Part shown: piece after piece, positions 17,101-25,254 of the stretch
How positions within the stretch are numbered: the stretch's first letter is position 1
Layout of the letters: the number at the start of each line of letters is the position of its first letter
Assembly: GCA_964572965.1 (NCBI GenBank)
Contig: CAZNHL010000034.1
Coordinates: 1 to 46,028 of the forward strand
DNA from: CAZNHL01 sp964572965
GTDB taxonomy: Bacteria; Bacteroidota; Bacteroidia; Cytophagales; UBA9547
Direction of reading: 5' to 3'
Length of the DNA: 46,028 nt
The notes under the pieces: model-generated
The model's input: only the letters and a program-made list of their open reading frames with translations
Databases searched by the model: none
Told to the model about the DNA's origin: nothing
Position numbers and translations under genes: made by a program

Positions 17101-18754
17101 CAAAGTATATCCTTTATTAAATTCTATTCAAAAAGATACTATAAACCAAATTTACTTATCTGTTGAAGCTGATAATGTTCAAAATGATAAATCAGTAAGT
17201 CCAGAGGGAATAGAAAGAACCTATACTGACTTTTTAAAACTAACTTATATTTCTTCATTACCTGTATCTGAACTTACACTTCAGCCGGATTTACACCAAG
17301 AGTTTAATACCTTGAAAGCTAAGTTTACAGATACTACAATAATAGATCAAGAACCGAATGTAGTAAGAATGCGGCCGGTAGCTGCTCCATTTTCAGAGGT
17401 GGTTTATAAATCAATGAGCTATGAAGAATGGAAAGAGTCTTTTAAAAAAGTTGATTTGAATACTGATTTTGGTGCATCAGGGTCAAGATTAGAACACTCC
17501 AGAGCTTTTCAGAAGGAAGTCAAAGAGAATCCTTTGAGGTATATAGGCCTGGTAACAGAACTCATTGATGAAAATACTGTATCTGGCGAATATATAATAA
17601 AGGGTATTGAAGGCTTGGTAGAGGGGAATTATTCTCCTGATAAATTATTAATCCTCTATAAAAAAGCGACTTTATTACAGTTAAACAGAGAACAAACATT
17701 ATATCTTGTTTGGAAGTCGGATTATTTTATCGAGAATAAAATAGTTGATAACGATATATTACAGTATTTAATTGATTGCTCGATCAATCATGAAGACCCT
17801 GAATCTGATCGTACTGTAAGCTTGGGGTATGGTATTAATTCTGTAAGAGGTGCTGCTGTTATCAGATTAATTGCATGCTATTACAATGTTGCTTTTAAAG
17901 ATCGCATTTTAACTGCTGTCGATAAGGTCGTTGAAGATAAAACAGTTTCAGTAAGAATTGCCGCATTATCAAAGTTGGCATTTTTGAATTATTTGGATCC
18001 TAAGGTTGGAATAAAATTGTTTATTAAGCTTACAAGTACTGATGAGCCTGAAATTATTAAATCTTCCTTCATTGTTATCCAATATTTCATAAACCACGAT
18101 TTGAAGAAGCTATTACCGTATCTGCGCAGAATTGCCAAAATACCTTCGACCCATAAAGATTTAGAAATTGTCTTGACTGTTGCCTGGATGAACGGTAAGA
18201 AAGAGAGCTACCCTTTATTGAAAAAGTTACTAAGGAATAGTACTGTTGCTAGAGAAGGTGCTATAAGTGTGGCTACAACTAATTTTTTTGAGAAAGACGT
18301 TACTATAGCTGAAAAATGCAGGATGCTTTTTGTACAATTTTTAAATGATAAAAACTCTGAAATTATTCACCAATACAGTGTGTTCTTTTTAAAACTCGAA
18401 CCTGAACAGTTTCAATCATTATTACCATTATTGAAATTATACAGTAAATCTGTTGCTGCCAAACAGAGTCCTTACTACTATTATGAGTTCTTGCTGAAGT
18501 GTGTTAAGAAATACCCTACTCACTGTATTGATTTATTAGCGAATTGGGAAAAGTATGATAAGCCCGACATTACTCAAAGTGGCCACTATGATAGTGAGCC
18601 AATCGCAGTTGTAATTGGTGCATACAATGCCTTGAGAAATACAGAAGAAGGTAAAAAGTATATGATTAAGGCTTTAGATATTTTTGATAATATGCTAATG
18701 GACTACAGATTCCGTTCTTCAGCCAATAAGGTTATTGAAGATAGTGATTTATAA
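14174..18754 (+). CDS. Large nuclease-STAND NTPase-HEAT protein (Avs-like)
   Basis: A 1526-aa protein with three parts. Residues 25-125 look like an Mrr/PD-(D/E)xK nuclease: FEELIYSIYKKE, then GRD71 and IIQ85CK87. Residues 290-600 are a STAND-type NTPase with Walker A GNAGMGKT (about 309-316), Walker B ILIDQIDAL (about 375-383), sensor SVRTYDL and a winged-helix-like FFHQTFYDFIFAKHF. The last 900 residues are helical repeats, HEAT-like from about 1220 (VSVRIAALSKLAFLN). This architecture is that of antiviral STAND (Avs) proteins, in which repeat sensing of a phage protein triggers the N-terminal nuclease. The start is 13 bp after a GC-richer stretch. A HEPN gene follows by 33 bp. Specificity is unknown. 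Confidence 0.8.
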   Translation: MSLSFTKPVISSSNNNPPALANKSFPYSQLTDRRFEELIYSIYKKEIETGTLQYIYDDINILQGVRERGRDCSFHLNNDCVGIIQCKHSIDASNRISQPECAREIIKFILHIIIDPNIVKNSQQIDYYFTVSYGFAETALKLLNNFNVDILVAPKLQEWTEEVIKKNVALKGLVYANIENELKAILGSIKVKKVIPQDLDVLLNKAGNEDIIQTFFEVKTVVNTKEIQNSLAEINDTLKDQGAYKQYSTIPEDVLVQDLKKASFQLTNIRGEFGDLVNSHIPRNETEEIYNWILSSILPNEKPIALLVGNAGMGKTVILKDLQNKLEKENIPTLGIKADKYYVESISELTNRLGLQDSIEKSIYTLKESYERIVILIDQIDALSQSLSAKREYLDTFNFLVNNLSTIDNVRIIISVRTYDLNYDTDLTFYRNQKKIEIQLLDVQAVVSILKQLGVPDNSYSGSLIELLRVPNHLNVFCKIYNSKINLSSIKTLQDLYEELWCQRVSNVPLSSLANAKTCKEALYAIAARMYELQRISIFRTEFLDDYKNEISYLQSSNLITSDQNEIQFFHQTFYDFIFAKHFIDTGRPIQDYLIENNQGLYIRSSLKMILMFLRQKNPKNYILLIDEILVSKKYRFHLKLLVLNLLAFSESPLAEEIQLATNRIFKKKDLLLYFLESINSEAWLKLVITNNVLTNMSSKEYNLKNVFRMKSVEISQKQHADIIYTLFARNLPRSRHTIIPYLLDGPNFLEKDKTAFSLLYYLKIWDQKEAFDLYEKYASASNTGLRGFYSIMEDAAHYNLPWVTQTYRTILQERINKSSIYDREHIKFDYQDSKLLKAITNIDLKSGIQFAFELVELIIEDNSAPSENYEIEGDIVFWGYDNDREYRSDGPELILSRLIKSLRLLAKEDKQVFRAFFQENLKSKKSTILLALTLGILESFEIYLPEILQLSCVINEKGGFNQNGKLQYWLRNLLAKVYPLLNSIQKDTINQIYLSVEADNVQNDKSVSPEGIERTYTDFLKLTYISSLPVSELTLQPDLHQEFNTLKAKFTDTTIIDQEPNVVRMRPVAAPFSEVVYKSMSYEEWKESFKKVDLNTDFGASGSRLEHSRAFQKEVKENPLRYIGLVTELIDENTVSGEYIIKGIEGLVEGNYSPDKLLILYKKATLLQLNREQTLYLVWKSDYFIENKIVDNDILQYLIDCSINHEDPESDRTVSLGYGINSVRGAAVIRLIACYYNVAFKDRILTAVDKVVEDKTVSVRIAALSKLAFLNYLDPKVGIKLFIKLTSTDEPEIIKSSFIVIQYFINHDLKKLLPYLRRIAKIPSTHKDLEIVLTVAWMNGKKESYPLLKKLLRNSTVAREGAISVATTNFFEKDVTIAEKCRMLFVQFLNDKNSEIIHQYSVFFLKLEPEQFQSLLPLLKLYSKSVAAKQSPYYYYEFLLKCVKKYPTHCIDLLANWEKYDKPDITQSGHYDSEPIAVVIGAYNALRNTEEGKKYMIKALDIFDNMLMDYRFRSSANKVIEDSDL

Positions 18755-18787
18755 TATTCTACTTAATCAATCCCCAATTATAGAAAT

Positions 18788-20122
18788 ATGGATTTTGAAG
18801 CACAAATAAATAAGAAAGGATTCGAATTAGTTGCACTTGTTAATGAACTATCTGAGGTCTTACAAACAGATGATATTACTGATTATATAGGTACTCCACC
18901 AAATATAGGAACGCTGACAGATGTAAAGCAGGCTGTTTTATCTTGCGATGATGCTTATGGAAACAAAATAAGCGCCTACATACATACTGACAATAGTGAT
19001 AGCCAAACAAAAGCGATAGGCTTAAATGAAGATAGTTATAAGCAATTAAAACTTCTTGTTAGCGATCTCTTAGATGAGCCCAAAATCAGTAAGTATACAG
19101 ATGTGTCTTTTTTAGAAACACGTGTTTTTAATTGGGTAACCGATGTTTACAAAAGCAAGTTCGCAGCAAAAGAGTTATTCTCTTATATCTATGATGAAAT
19201 GGATAAAGAGCTTAAAGAATATGCTTTCTATTTTAAAATACTTTCGTTGGGTATCAAAGAACCTTATACACTTGGAAGCGCGTCAATAACTTATATTTCA
19301 GATGCGAATTTGGAAGAATGGGAATGGATGTTTGTAAACAAGGCTGAAGATTATAGAAGTAATATACTAAAAGTGTTACAATTCTATAAAGATGTCCCTT
19401 TAATACGTGTTAAGAAATATGGAATCGAAGCTAAAGCAAGATCATTAGCGCTTCGTGAAGCAGAATTGATTGTAAATGCAATGAAGCTTTTTTTCATCAA
19501 ACAGTCATTAAAAAAGCATATTAAAATTTTTGATTTAGACTACAAAATTGCCAATAATGAATCTAAATCATTTTCTGCTATTGTTAATACGGAAATCTTA
19601 AACTTTAAAATGTCTGGAAATGGGGCTCCGATATTTATTACCCCATCTGGAATGAAATCGATTCAAGATTTAGGGTTTAGTATTATTTTGGAATTTATAC
19701 ACAAAAATAAAAGGGATGCACTTGGCCTATTAATTGAAGATGGGGTGATGCACCTTGGCGGCATTACATCTACTGAGAATTTATATGAAAGAACTGTTAA
19801 ACTAGTTACATTTTTTGAAGGTTTTTTAGTTCCTCAATTAAGTACTAAAGCTAAAGGCGAAACGATTTTAAAGTCATTCATTTCACAATTACCAGACTTA
19901 GCAATTTCATTAGAAGAATATAAGCAAGTAATCAGGATTAACTATGAGATCAGAAATAAGTATTTGCATAATCGAATTGAACTTCCCCTTGACTTATCAA
20001 ACATTTATTATTTTCAATCACTAGCATTATCATTATTGCTATTTTTAATTCAGAAATCTGACGAAATCGGCACAATTGATCAAATGCAAGAATTTTTAAC
20101 AAAACAATCTACTGGTGTTTAG
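18788..20122 (+). CDS. HEPN-domain protein, partner of STAND nuclease
   Basis: A 444-aa soluble protein. The N-terminal 350 residues are unrecognised (mixed alpha/beta, like the N-terminal part of ApeA-type proteins). The C-terminal helical part has R389-NKYL-H394 in YEIRNKYLHNRIELP, the R-x4-H signature of catalytic HEPN ribonucleases. It starts 33 bp after the STAND gene on the same strand with no terminator between, so both are likely one operon. A second effector, an RNase activated by the STAND protein, or an independent abortive-infection protein are all possible. Confidence 0.75.
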   Translation: MDFEAQINKKGFELVALVNELSEVLQTDDITDYIGTPPNIGTLTDVKQAVLSCDDAYGNKISAYIHTDNSDSQTKAIGLNEDSYKQLKLLVSDLLDEPKISKYTDVSFLETRVFNWVTDVYKSKFAAKELFSYIYDEMDKELKEYAFYFKILSLGIKEPYTLGSASITYISDANLEEWEWMFVNKAEDYRSNILKVLQFYKDVPLIRVKKYGIEAKARSLALREAELIVNAMKLFFIKQSLKKHIKIFDLDYKIANNESKSFSAIVNTEILNFKMSGNGAPIFITPSGMKSIQDLGFSIILEFIHKNKRDALGLLIEDGVMHLGGITSTENLYERTVKLVTFFEGFLVPQLSTKAKGETILKSFISQLPDLAISLEEYKQVIRINYEIRNKYLHNRIELPLDLSNIYYFQSLALSLLLFLIQKSDEIGTIDQMQEFLTKQSTGV

Positions 20123-20485
20123 CAATCAGATATTGACTCTTAATCATTTTATGCAATCTTCGCTAAAACCTTACATCGGTTTGTGTATTACTGGTGAGTT
20201 ACTTAGCTTTGTTATGCGAACATTAATTAAGTATTACCCCTAACCGATTTTATCTTACAAACTATGCATTTTGCGGGTGCCTGCGACTTTGCTCTGGGAT
20301 AGTTTTAGGCATTATCTAAAAACGATCTCCAGCTTTGGTCAAGGAAAAACTATTGCTACTAACCAGCAATGGAATGGAAAAATATTAACTAGTTTTAAAA
20401 GGAACTGTCCGGCTGAGTATGGGTGTAAATCCCTACCTCTTACTTAATGAGATGTTCGCAGCACAGCCGGACATATTTTTGTATC
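20123..20485. other. Intergenic region with structured leader
   Basis: No gene seen. It contains a strong hairpin (20406-20473) and a 12-bp direct repeat ATGCGAACATTA at 20214-20225 and 20486-20497, the second copy being the start of the receiver gene. Confidence 0.5.
20406..20480 (+). promoter_or_regulatory. Hairpin followed by T-run, attenuator or terminator
   Basis: TGTCCGGCTG (20406-20415) pairs exactly with CAGCCGGACA (20464-20473), then TATTTTT. The 48-base loop contains a small GGG/CCC stem. It lies 12 bp before the receiver start, so it may be a leader attenuator, a terminator of upstream transcription or part of a small RNA. Confidence 0.5.
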
Positions 20486-20866
20486 ATGCGAACATTACAA
20501 AACCATTATTCGACTATTGTTGTCCTGGACAGGGATGATGTATCAACTACGCTGATGGAACTCTTTCTTCAGCATGCCGGCTATGTTGGTACTGTTATCA
20601 AGTTCAATTCTATTGAACAGGCACAGGCGTTTCTGGAAGTGTCTGAAAAGCCTGTTTTACTGATTACTGACTTCTTTACACATTACATGGATAACTTCAA
20701 TTTCTTTGAAGACTACCGTAAAACAGCAGATAAGATTATTGTGGTTGGAGAGTTTGAGGAAGAGGTAAAGCGATTTATGAAAATGTATGGCAATATGACT
20801 TTTTACAAGAAACCGCATACTGTGGCAGAAGTTAAAAGCTGGTTGCTGGCTGAGCACAGCAAGTAA
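20486..20866 (+). CDS. Stand-alone receiver-like protein
   Basis: A 126-aa CheY-like fold taken from ATG 20486; an open extension to 20447 would cross the upstream hairpin. Acidic pocket DRDD (15-18), phospho-acceptor Asp62 in LLITDFF and Lys108/109 in FYKKP are present. The conserved Ser/Thr of strand 4 is replaced (IIVVGEF), so signalling is likely altered. There is no output domain and no histidine kinase nearby. Cytophaga-type genomes hold many single receivers; it may be a passenger between cargo modules. Confidence 0.7.
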   Translation: MRTLQNHYSTIVVLDRDDVSTTLMELFLQHAGYVGTVIKFNSIEQAQAFLEVSEKPVLLITDFFTHYMDNFNFFEDYRKTADKIIVVGEFEEEVKRFMKMYGNMTFYKKPHTVAEVKSWLLAEHSK

Positions 20867-20946
20867 ATGGTATACCATGCGCATAGCTTTTATAATGCTC
20901 TATTTTTAGATTATATTGTGTTGTTTTTAATTTAATTGGTGACTCA

Positions 20947-21837
20947 GTGAATACCGACATTTCATTTTTACCTGAGAAAAAACAGGAAGAACTAAAGCAG
21001 CTGACTGCGTTTATTGTAAAGGAGATCCAACCTGTACTGGTGATCTTGTTTGGCAGCTATGCGCGCAATACCTGGGTAAATGATAAATATTACAAAGACG
21101 GTGTTTACTATACTTACCAGAGCGACTACGATGTACTGGTAGTTACTAAGAATGACCTCAGCAAAGGCACATCGGGTAAATGGAATCAAATTGAACATAG
21201 AGCGGACCAGTTTAGTTATTCAGCACCTATCAGTCTTATACAACATGGCTTGGGTTTCCTGAAAAAGGAATTACGTGTTGGCAGCTACTTCTTTACAGAT
21301 ATTATTAAAGAAGGCATTTTACTACATGATACTGGTGTTTCTGATGAACTGAAGCCTGGAGAAGTTGATCCGGAAGAAGTTAAAAAGCGCGCCAAAGAAG
21401 ATTTTGAATATTGGCATTCAAGTGCCAATGTGTTTTTCTCGCAATTCATGCATGCGTTCAGGGACGGACATTATGTGCAATCTGTATTTGAGTTACATCA
21501 AACAACAGAAAGATATTATACGGCTTTATTGTTAGTATTTACCGGATACAAACCTAAAAGCCATGATTTGAAAAGGCTAAGGAAATCGGCTATTTTGATC
21601 GATTCTGATTTTCGAGAGATATTCCCGCAAGATACTCCAGTGCAACAAGCACATTTTGAACTACTTCGTAGGGCTTACATTGACGCGCGGTACAATAAGA
21701 ACTATGTCGTTACAGTTGAAGACCTGGAATATTTGATGCTTCAAGTAAGTGCGCTGAAATCGCTTGTGGAAAGGGTATGTTGGAAGAAGTTGGAAATGAA
21801 AGCGGTGGTAAATACACAACACGACAAATATGAATAA
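20947..21837 (+). CDS. Nucleotidyltransferase-HEPN fusion protein
   Basis: A 296-aa protein starting at GTG. Residues 20-110 are a minimal nucleotidyltransferase (MNT): GSYARN (36-41) and SDYDVLV with D60 and D62 binding metal. Residues 130-290 form a HEPN domain (EDFEYWHSSANVFFSQF, HQTTERYYTALLL, SHDLKRL). In two-gene HEPN-MNT systems the MNT AMPylates the HEPN toxin; in this fusion, common in Bacteroidota, both are on one chain. The HEPN half has no clear R-x4-6-H, so RNase activity is doubtful. It overlaps the PLD-like gene by 8 bp. Confidence 0.82.
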   Translation: MNTDISFLPEKKQEELKQLTAFIVKEIQPVLVILFGSYARNTWVNDKYYKDGVYYTYQSDYDVLVVTKNDLSKGTSGKWNQIEHRADQFSYSAPISLIQHGLGFLKKELRVGSYFFTDIIKEGILLHDTGVSDELKPGEVDPEEVKKRAKEDFEYWHSSANVFFSQFMHAFRDGHYVQSVFELHQTTERYYTALLLVFTGYKPKSHDLKRLRKSAILIDSDFREIFPQDTPVQQAHFELLRRAYIDARYNKNYVVTVEDLEYLMLQVSALKSLVERVCWKKLEMKAVVNTQHDKYE

Positions 21838-22528
21838 ACTTTATATTACTGTAGAGACAGAGAAAGCAGAAGACATCGGAACCATCTTGAAACAAATGGT
21901 TGAAGATCAAAAATTTAATCTCTTGGATCATAAGTTTACTTATGCTGACGACTTTAAAACAATTATACTAAACAATCAAGCAGAGATAATCGATTATATA
22001 ACAGAGGACGGTTTTACAGAATTTGTAAATATTGGTGCTGTTAATGAAGACTTGGTTCAGGTAGGTGCATCTCAAGGTAGTATTTTAAATGTTATGCAAA
22101 AGTATCTTGACAAAGTAGGTATTGATAATGAGTTAATAATTATTGATCCATATTTTTATGCTCCAAGACCTAAAAATCCTGACTATATTTTACTATTGAC
22201 AACTGTTCTGTCTAAGTATCTGCCTACTATTTCTGATTTAATTATTGTAACCCTTCCTGACACTCCAACCAGGACACTTATTGACCCAACAATAAAAAAC
22301 GATATACAAAATTCGCTTAAAACTGTTAATCATGCATTGACCATTACTTCTGTTACATCAAACAATTACCACGACAGATTTTGGATTTCTAATCAGCGTA
22401 CCAATGGTATACTAGTTGGTTCATCATTAAACTCATTGGGGAATAAATACGCCTTAGTTGACAGATTGAACATTACTGACGTAAAAGAAATAGTAACATC
22501 TTTAAAAACGGAAGGGCTTATAGCTTGA
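21830..22528 (+). CDS. Phospholipase D-like (MIT_C type) protein
   Basis: A 232-aa protein. The C-terminal half has a PLD-like pattern: LIIIDPYFY (102-110), HDRFWI (181-186) and GSSLNSLGNKYALV (197-210), similar to the MIT C-terminal domain family rather than to two-HKD phospholipases. The canonical HxK is HDR. The N-terminal 90 residues are unrecognised. The start overlaps the MNT-HEPN gene, so the two are probably coupled and may form one functional unit; I know of no described system with this pair. Confidence 0.65.
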   Translation: MNKLYITVETEKAEDIGTILKQMVEDQKFNLLDHKFTYADDFKTIILNNQAEIIDYITEDGFTEFVNIGAVNEDLVQVGASQGSILNVMQKYLDKVGIDNELIIIDPYFYAPRPKNPDYILLLTTVLSKYLPTISDLIIVTLPDTPTRTLIDPTIKNDIQNSLKTVNHALTITSVTSNNYHDRFWISNQRTNGILVGSSLNSLGNKYALVDRLNITDVKEIVTSLKTEGLIA

Positions 22529-22594
22529 CAACAATACCTGATAAGCTATATTAAGTCAGTACAAATATAAAACCCAGAAAATTACTAGCAGTTA

Positions 22595-23536
22595 ATGAAA
22601 GACTATTATTACATACTAGGGGTCAAAAGAAATGTCTTGCAATCAGATATTAAAATAGCTTATAGAAAACTTTCCAAAAAATTTCATCCAGATATGAATT
22701 CTGGTGACAAGTATTTTGAAGAAAGATTTAAGGAGATTCAAGAAGCTTACGAAATCTTATCCGATAATAGCAAAAGAGATTTATATGATTACAAATTAAA
22801 AAATCATACATCGACTAACAATAATTCAAATTCTAGGGCATATAATAAAGAAAGCGAATTTGAAGAGCGTGAAGCGAAAGTGCGTGAAGAGCAAGAAAGA
22901 GTAAACAAAGAGAAAGAGCAGTTAAAAAGAGAAAAGGTACACTTTCAAAAAACTAAAGAAGACTTCCATAAATATCAAACTGAGAAATCAGATAAAAAGC
23001 GATGGGGTTCAGGTGTGTGGATTTTCTTAGTTGTTGTTATAATCGCCTTTTTAGGAGTAATAGGGATTAATTCAACTAAAAACTCAAACACTACTAACTC
23101 AAGTCCAATTACAAGTAATACTGATAACGATAAGGACACTTTATTAATTCGAGGGCATAATAAATCAACAATAGGTGCTGAAAGGAATGAATCTAACCAA
23201 AATATAATTAATAATTGGGCTAATGGTAGTTGGCTAGGAAAAGCATATCAACTTGACATAGATGAGAGCTGGGACATTAGTCTAAAATGTAACATAAAAG
23301 AACAAAATATTATTATTTCTTATCCAAGCTTGCATTGTGGAGGCTCTTGGGAGATAATAAATCAAGCTGAAAACAGAATTGAATTTAGAGAAAAAATTGA
23401 TTACGGAAATGATGTTTGCGTTGATAATGGTAAAATAATACTTGAGAGGAAAAACGATAAGGTATTTTATTATTACTATTTGAATAACAATACACTTAAT
23501 GCTAAAGGACAATTATTTTCTGCACCCAATCTGTAA
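22595..23536 (+). CDS. J-domain membrane protein
   Basis: A 313-aa protein with an N-terminal J-domain (1-67; HPD at 31-33), a Glu/Lys-rich coiled coil (about 85-135), one membrane helix (VWIFLVVVIIAFLGVIG, about 142-160) and a C-terminal domain of about 100 residues with a lipocalin-like look (NNWANGSWLGKAYQLDID to the end). The J-domain should recruit DnaK at the membrane. 66 bp downstream of the PLD-like gene and on the same strand; regulation of a neighbour toxin or stress sensing is possible but not shown. Confidence 0.8.
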   Translation: MKDYYYILGVKRNVLQSDIKIAYRKLSKKFHPDMNSGDKYFEERFKEIQEAYEILSDNSKRDLYDYKLKNHTSTNNNSNSRAYNKESEFEEREAKVREEQERVNKEKEQLKREKVHFQKTKEDFHKYQTEKSDKKRWGSGVWIFLVVVIIAFLGVIGINSTKNSNTTNSSPITSNTDNDKDTLLIRGHNKSTIGAERNESNQNIINNWANGSWLGKAYQLDIDESWDISLKCNIKEQNIIISYPSLHCGGSWEIINQAENRIEFREKIDYGNDVCVDNGKIILERKNDKVFYYYYLNNNTLNAKGQLFSAPNL

Positions 23537-23583
23537 TTTCAAAGATCTGGATTTTACAGTGTACTTATATCTGTACAATTATT

Positions 23584-24105
23584 ATGGAGTATCATAAGGT
23601 GGCAAAACAAATGAAACCAGTAAATACAACAGCAGAAATATTAGCATTTAAAGCACTCAATCGTGACATTGACGAAACTTGGATTGACTGGGCAGTTGAT
23701 ATGCTTATAGCTGGCTATGATACTGACCATCTGATAATTCTTGCTGGAGAAAGTGAGCCTTTCAATCAATTTCAGATGCAAGAACTTGTCAGTAAAGTCT
23801 TGGCAGAGCTAAAACTCGAATATTCGGACAAAGACCAGGTGATAAAGAACTACGCTTGCTACCTTATCGACAAATCGCTTGAGGGTGAACTTGAGAACTT
23901 TAAAGTGCTTGACATTCTTAAAGATATTTGCATAGAACTTGACTATGAAAAATACTTGTATGATTTCTATTCGCTTTACTTTGCAAAAGACGACTTGTCC
24001 TATTCCGAAGATCAATGGTATTGGAACGGTGCTACAAGAGAGAATATTGATAAGATAATAACGGACTATTTTATAGCTTGGAAAACTAACTGTACAACAA
24101 TTTAA
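23584..24105 (+). CDS. Hypothetical acidic protein
   Basis: A 173-aa acidic, helix-rich protein (WIDWAVDMLIAGYDTDHLIILAG, then EYSDKDQVIKNYACYLID). No signal, no membrane segment, no named domain recognised. The composition resembles small immunity-type proteins seen beside toxins in Bacteroidota, an analogy only. It ends the rightward cargo group, convergent with the AlbA_2-HEPN gene. Confidence 0.65.
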   Translation: MEYHKVAKQMKPVNTTAEILAFKALNRDIDETWIDWAVDMLIAGYDTDHLIILAGESEPFNQFQMQELVSKVLAELKLEYSDKDQVIKNYACYLIDKSLEGELENFKVLDILKDICIELDYEKYLYDFYSLYFAKDDLSYSEDQWYWNGATRENIDKIITDYFIAWKTNCTTI

Positions 24106-24182
24106 ATAACATTCATCACCATCTGTCCAAATTTGAAATAAAGTGTCCTGATTCTAGATTAACGCAGTGGATCTATCATTTA

Positions 24183-25253
24183 TTAGTTTACTTCAGCAAG
24201 ACCATACTTGTTAATTGCCGCTAAATCTATTTGGTTCGAAATGCTAGATAGAAAAAGCAATTTGTCTAATATCTCTTCTATAGACATTTGATGCTCTGAA
24301 TTTAACTGGTATATGCCAGAATAATATTGTAAAAATTTTTCATCTATAATGCCATTTCGATGAGAATAGAGATGTCTAATTTGGAGCGTTTTTTCAATCT
24401 CATTTTGTGTTGCTTGATCAATGGCATTCAAATCACTTATCTGCTTATTGTCCTTTATAAACCCTTTCACACTCCCTTTTTGCAGTTTACCTAATTTTTG
24501 CTTTGCCCAATATTTAATAAAGTCTTGTAAATCTGAACAATTAAGAACCTCTTCAATAGTAACTGTCTGTGGTGATTTTAAAGTTGAAGGGTTGGCTAAA
24601 TATATTTCGTATAGTAAATCAGTTAGATATGTTTCGAAGTTATCTACAAAGGAAGAAAATAAAATTCTTGTCAAGATTTTACCTTCTTGTATTCCTGTCG
24701 GAGTTTTTGCATCAATAGGATAAAGTATAGGTCCTAAATCGTCAATAATTTTAATAATACTCTGATAGTGTTCAATAAACTTCGTTTTAGAATTCGTAGC
24801 CTTTAGTTTGTCTTTTTCAAGCTGTTCGTTCATTGATTTAATTCTTGCATAGCCATTTTTATTAAAATGGGTTATAATAGGGTTTTGTAGCTGGGAAGAA
24901 GTAGCGACCCTTTTATATATTTTTCCTTCTAATTCGATTACAGAGTCGGATTTTTCAATCTTGATCGCATACAATTTTTTACCCTGGATAGATATATATT
25001 GATAATATATTTGAGGTTTCGGTTGTAAGAGGTCTAGCGCTTTATGAGTAATTGCATTAGCATGGAAGTCTTCGCTAAGTCCATTTATTTCTAAACTATC
25101 AGAAACCCCTAGTATTAAGTAGCCTCCATTTGCATTTGCAAAAGCACTTATTATTTGTGCTATATTTTTTGATGGTGGTAATACAGCCTTATATTCAAGT
25201 GTAGAACTTTCTGGTTGTCCAATAATTTGAACCACTTCATTTGTAATGTCCAT
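24183..25253 (-). CDS. AlbA_2 (Schlafen-like)-HEPN fusion protein
   Basis: A 356-aa protein. Residues 10-125 are an AlbA_2/divergent AAA-4 domain (LEYKAVLPPS; SAFANANGGYLILGVSD, 36-52), a nucleic-acid-binding fold shared with Schlafen proteins. The C-terminal helical part has R293-HLYS-H298 in QIRHLYSHRNGIIDEKF, a textbook HEPN R-x4-H RNase motif. The ATG lies one base after the stop of the C-terminal fragment of the HSP90-like gene, which implies translational coupling. A sensor-ATPase plus RNA-cleaving effector pair is a reasonable model. Confidence 0.8.
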   Translation of the reverse strand: MDITNEVVQIIGQPESSTLEYKAVLPPSKNIAQIISAFANANGGYLILGVSDSLEINGLSEDFHANAITHKALDLLQPKPQIYYQYISIQGKKLYAIKIEKSDSVIELEGKIYKRVATSSQLQNPIITHFNKNGYARIKSMNEQLEKDKLKATNSKTKFIEHYQSIIKIIDDLGPILYPIDAKTPTGIQEGKILTRILFSSFVDNFETYLTDLLYEIYLANPSTLKSPQTVTIEEVLNCSDLQDFIKYWAKQKLGKLQKGSVKGFIKDNKQISDLNAIDQATQNEIEKTLQIRHLYSHRNGIIDEKFLQYYSGIYQLNSEHQMSIEEILDKLLFLSSISNQIDLAAINKYGLAEVN

Positions 25254-25254
25254 T

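Noticed and set aside
20447..20485. Upstream extension of the receiver gene
   Set aside because: It would begin inside the hairpin stem loop and adds residues not fitting the fold; ATG 20486 chosen.
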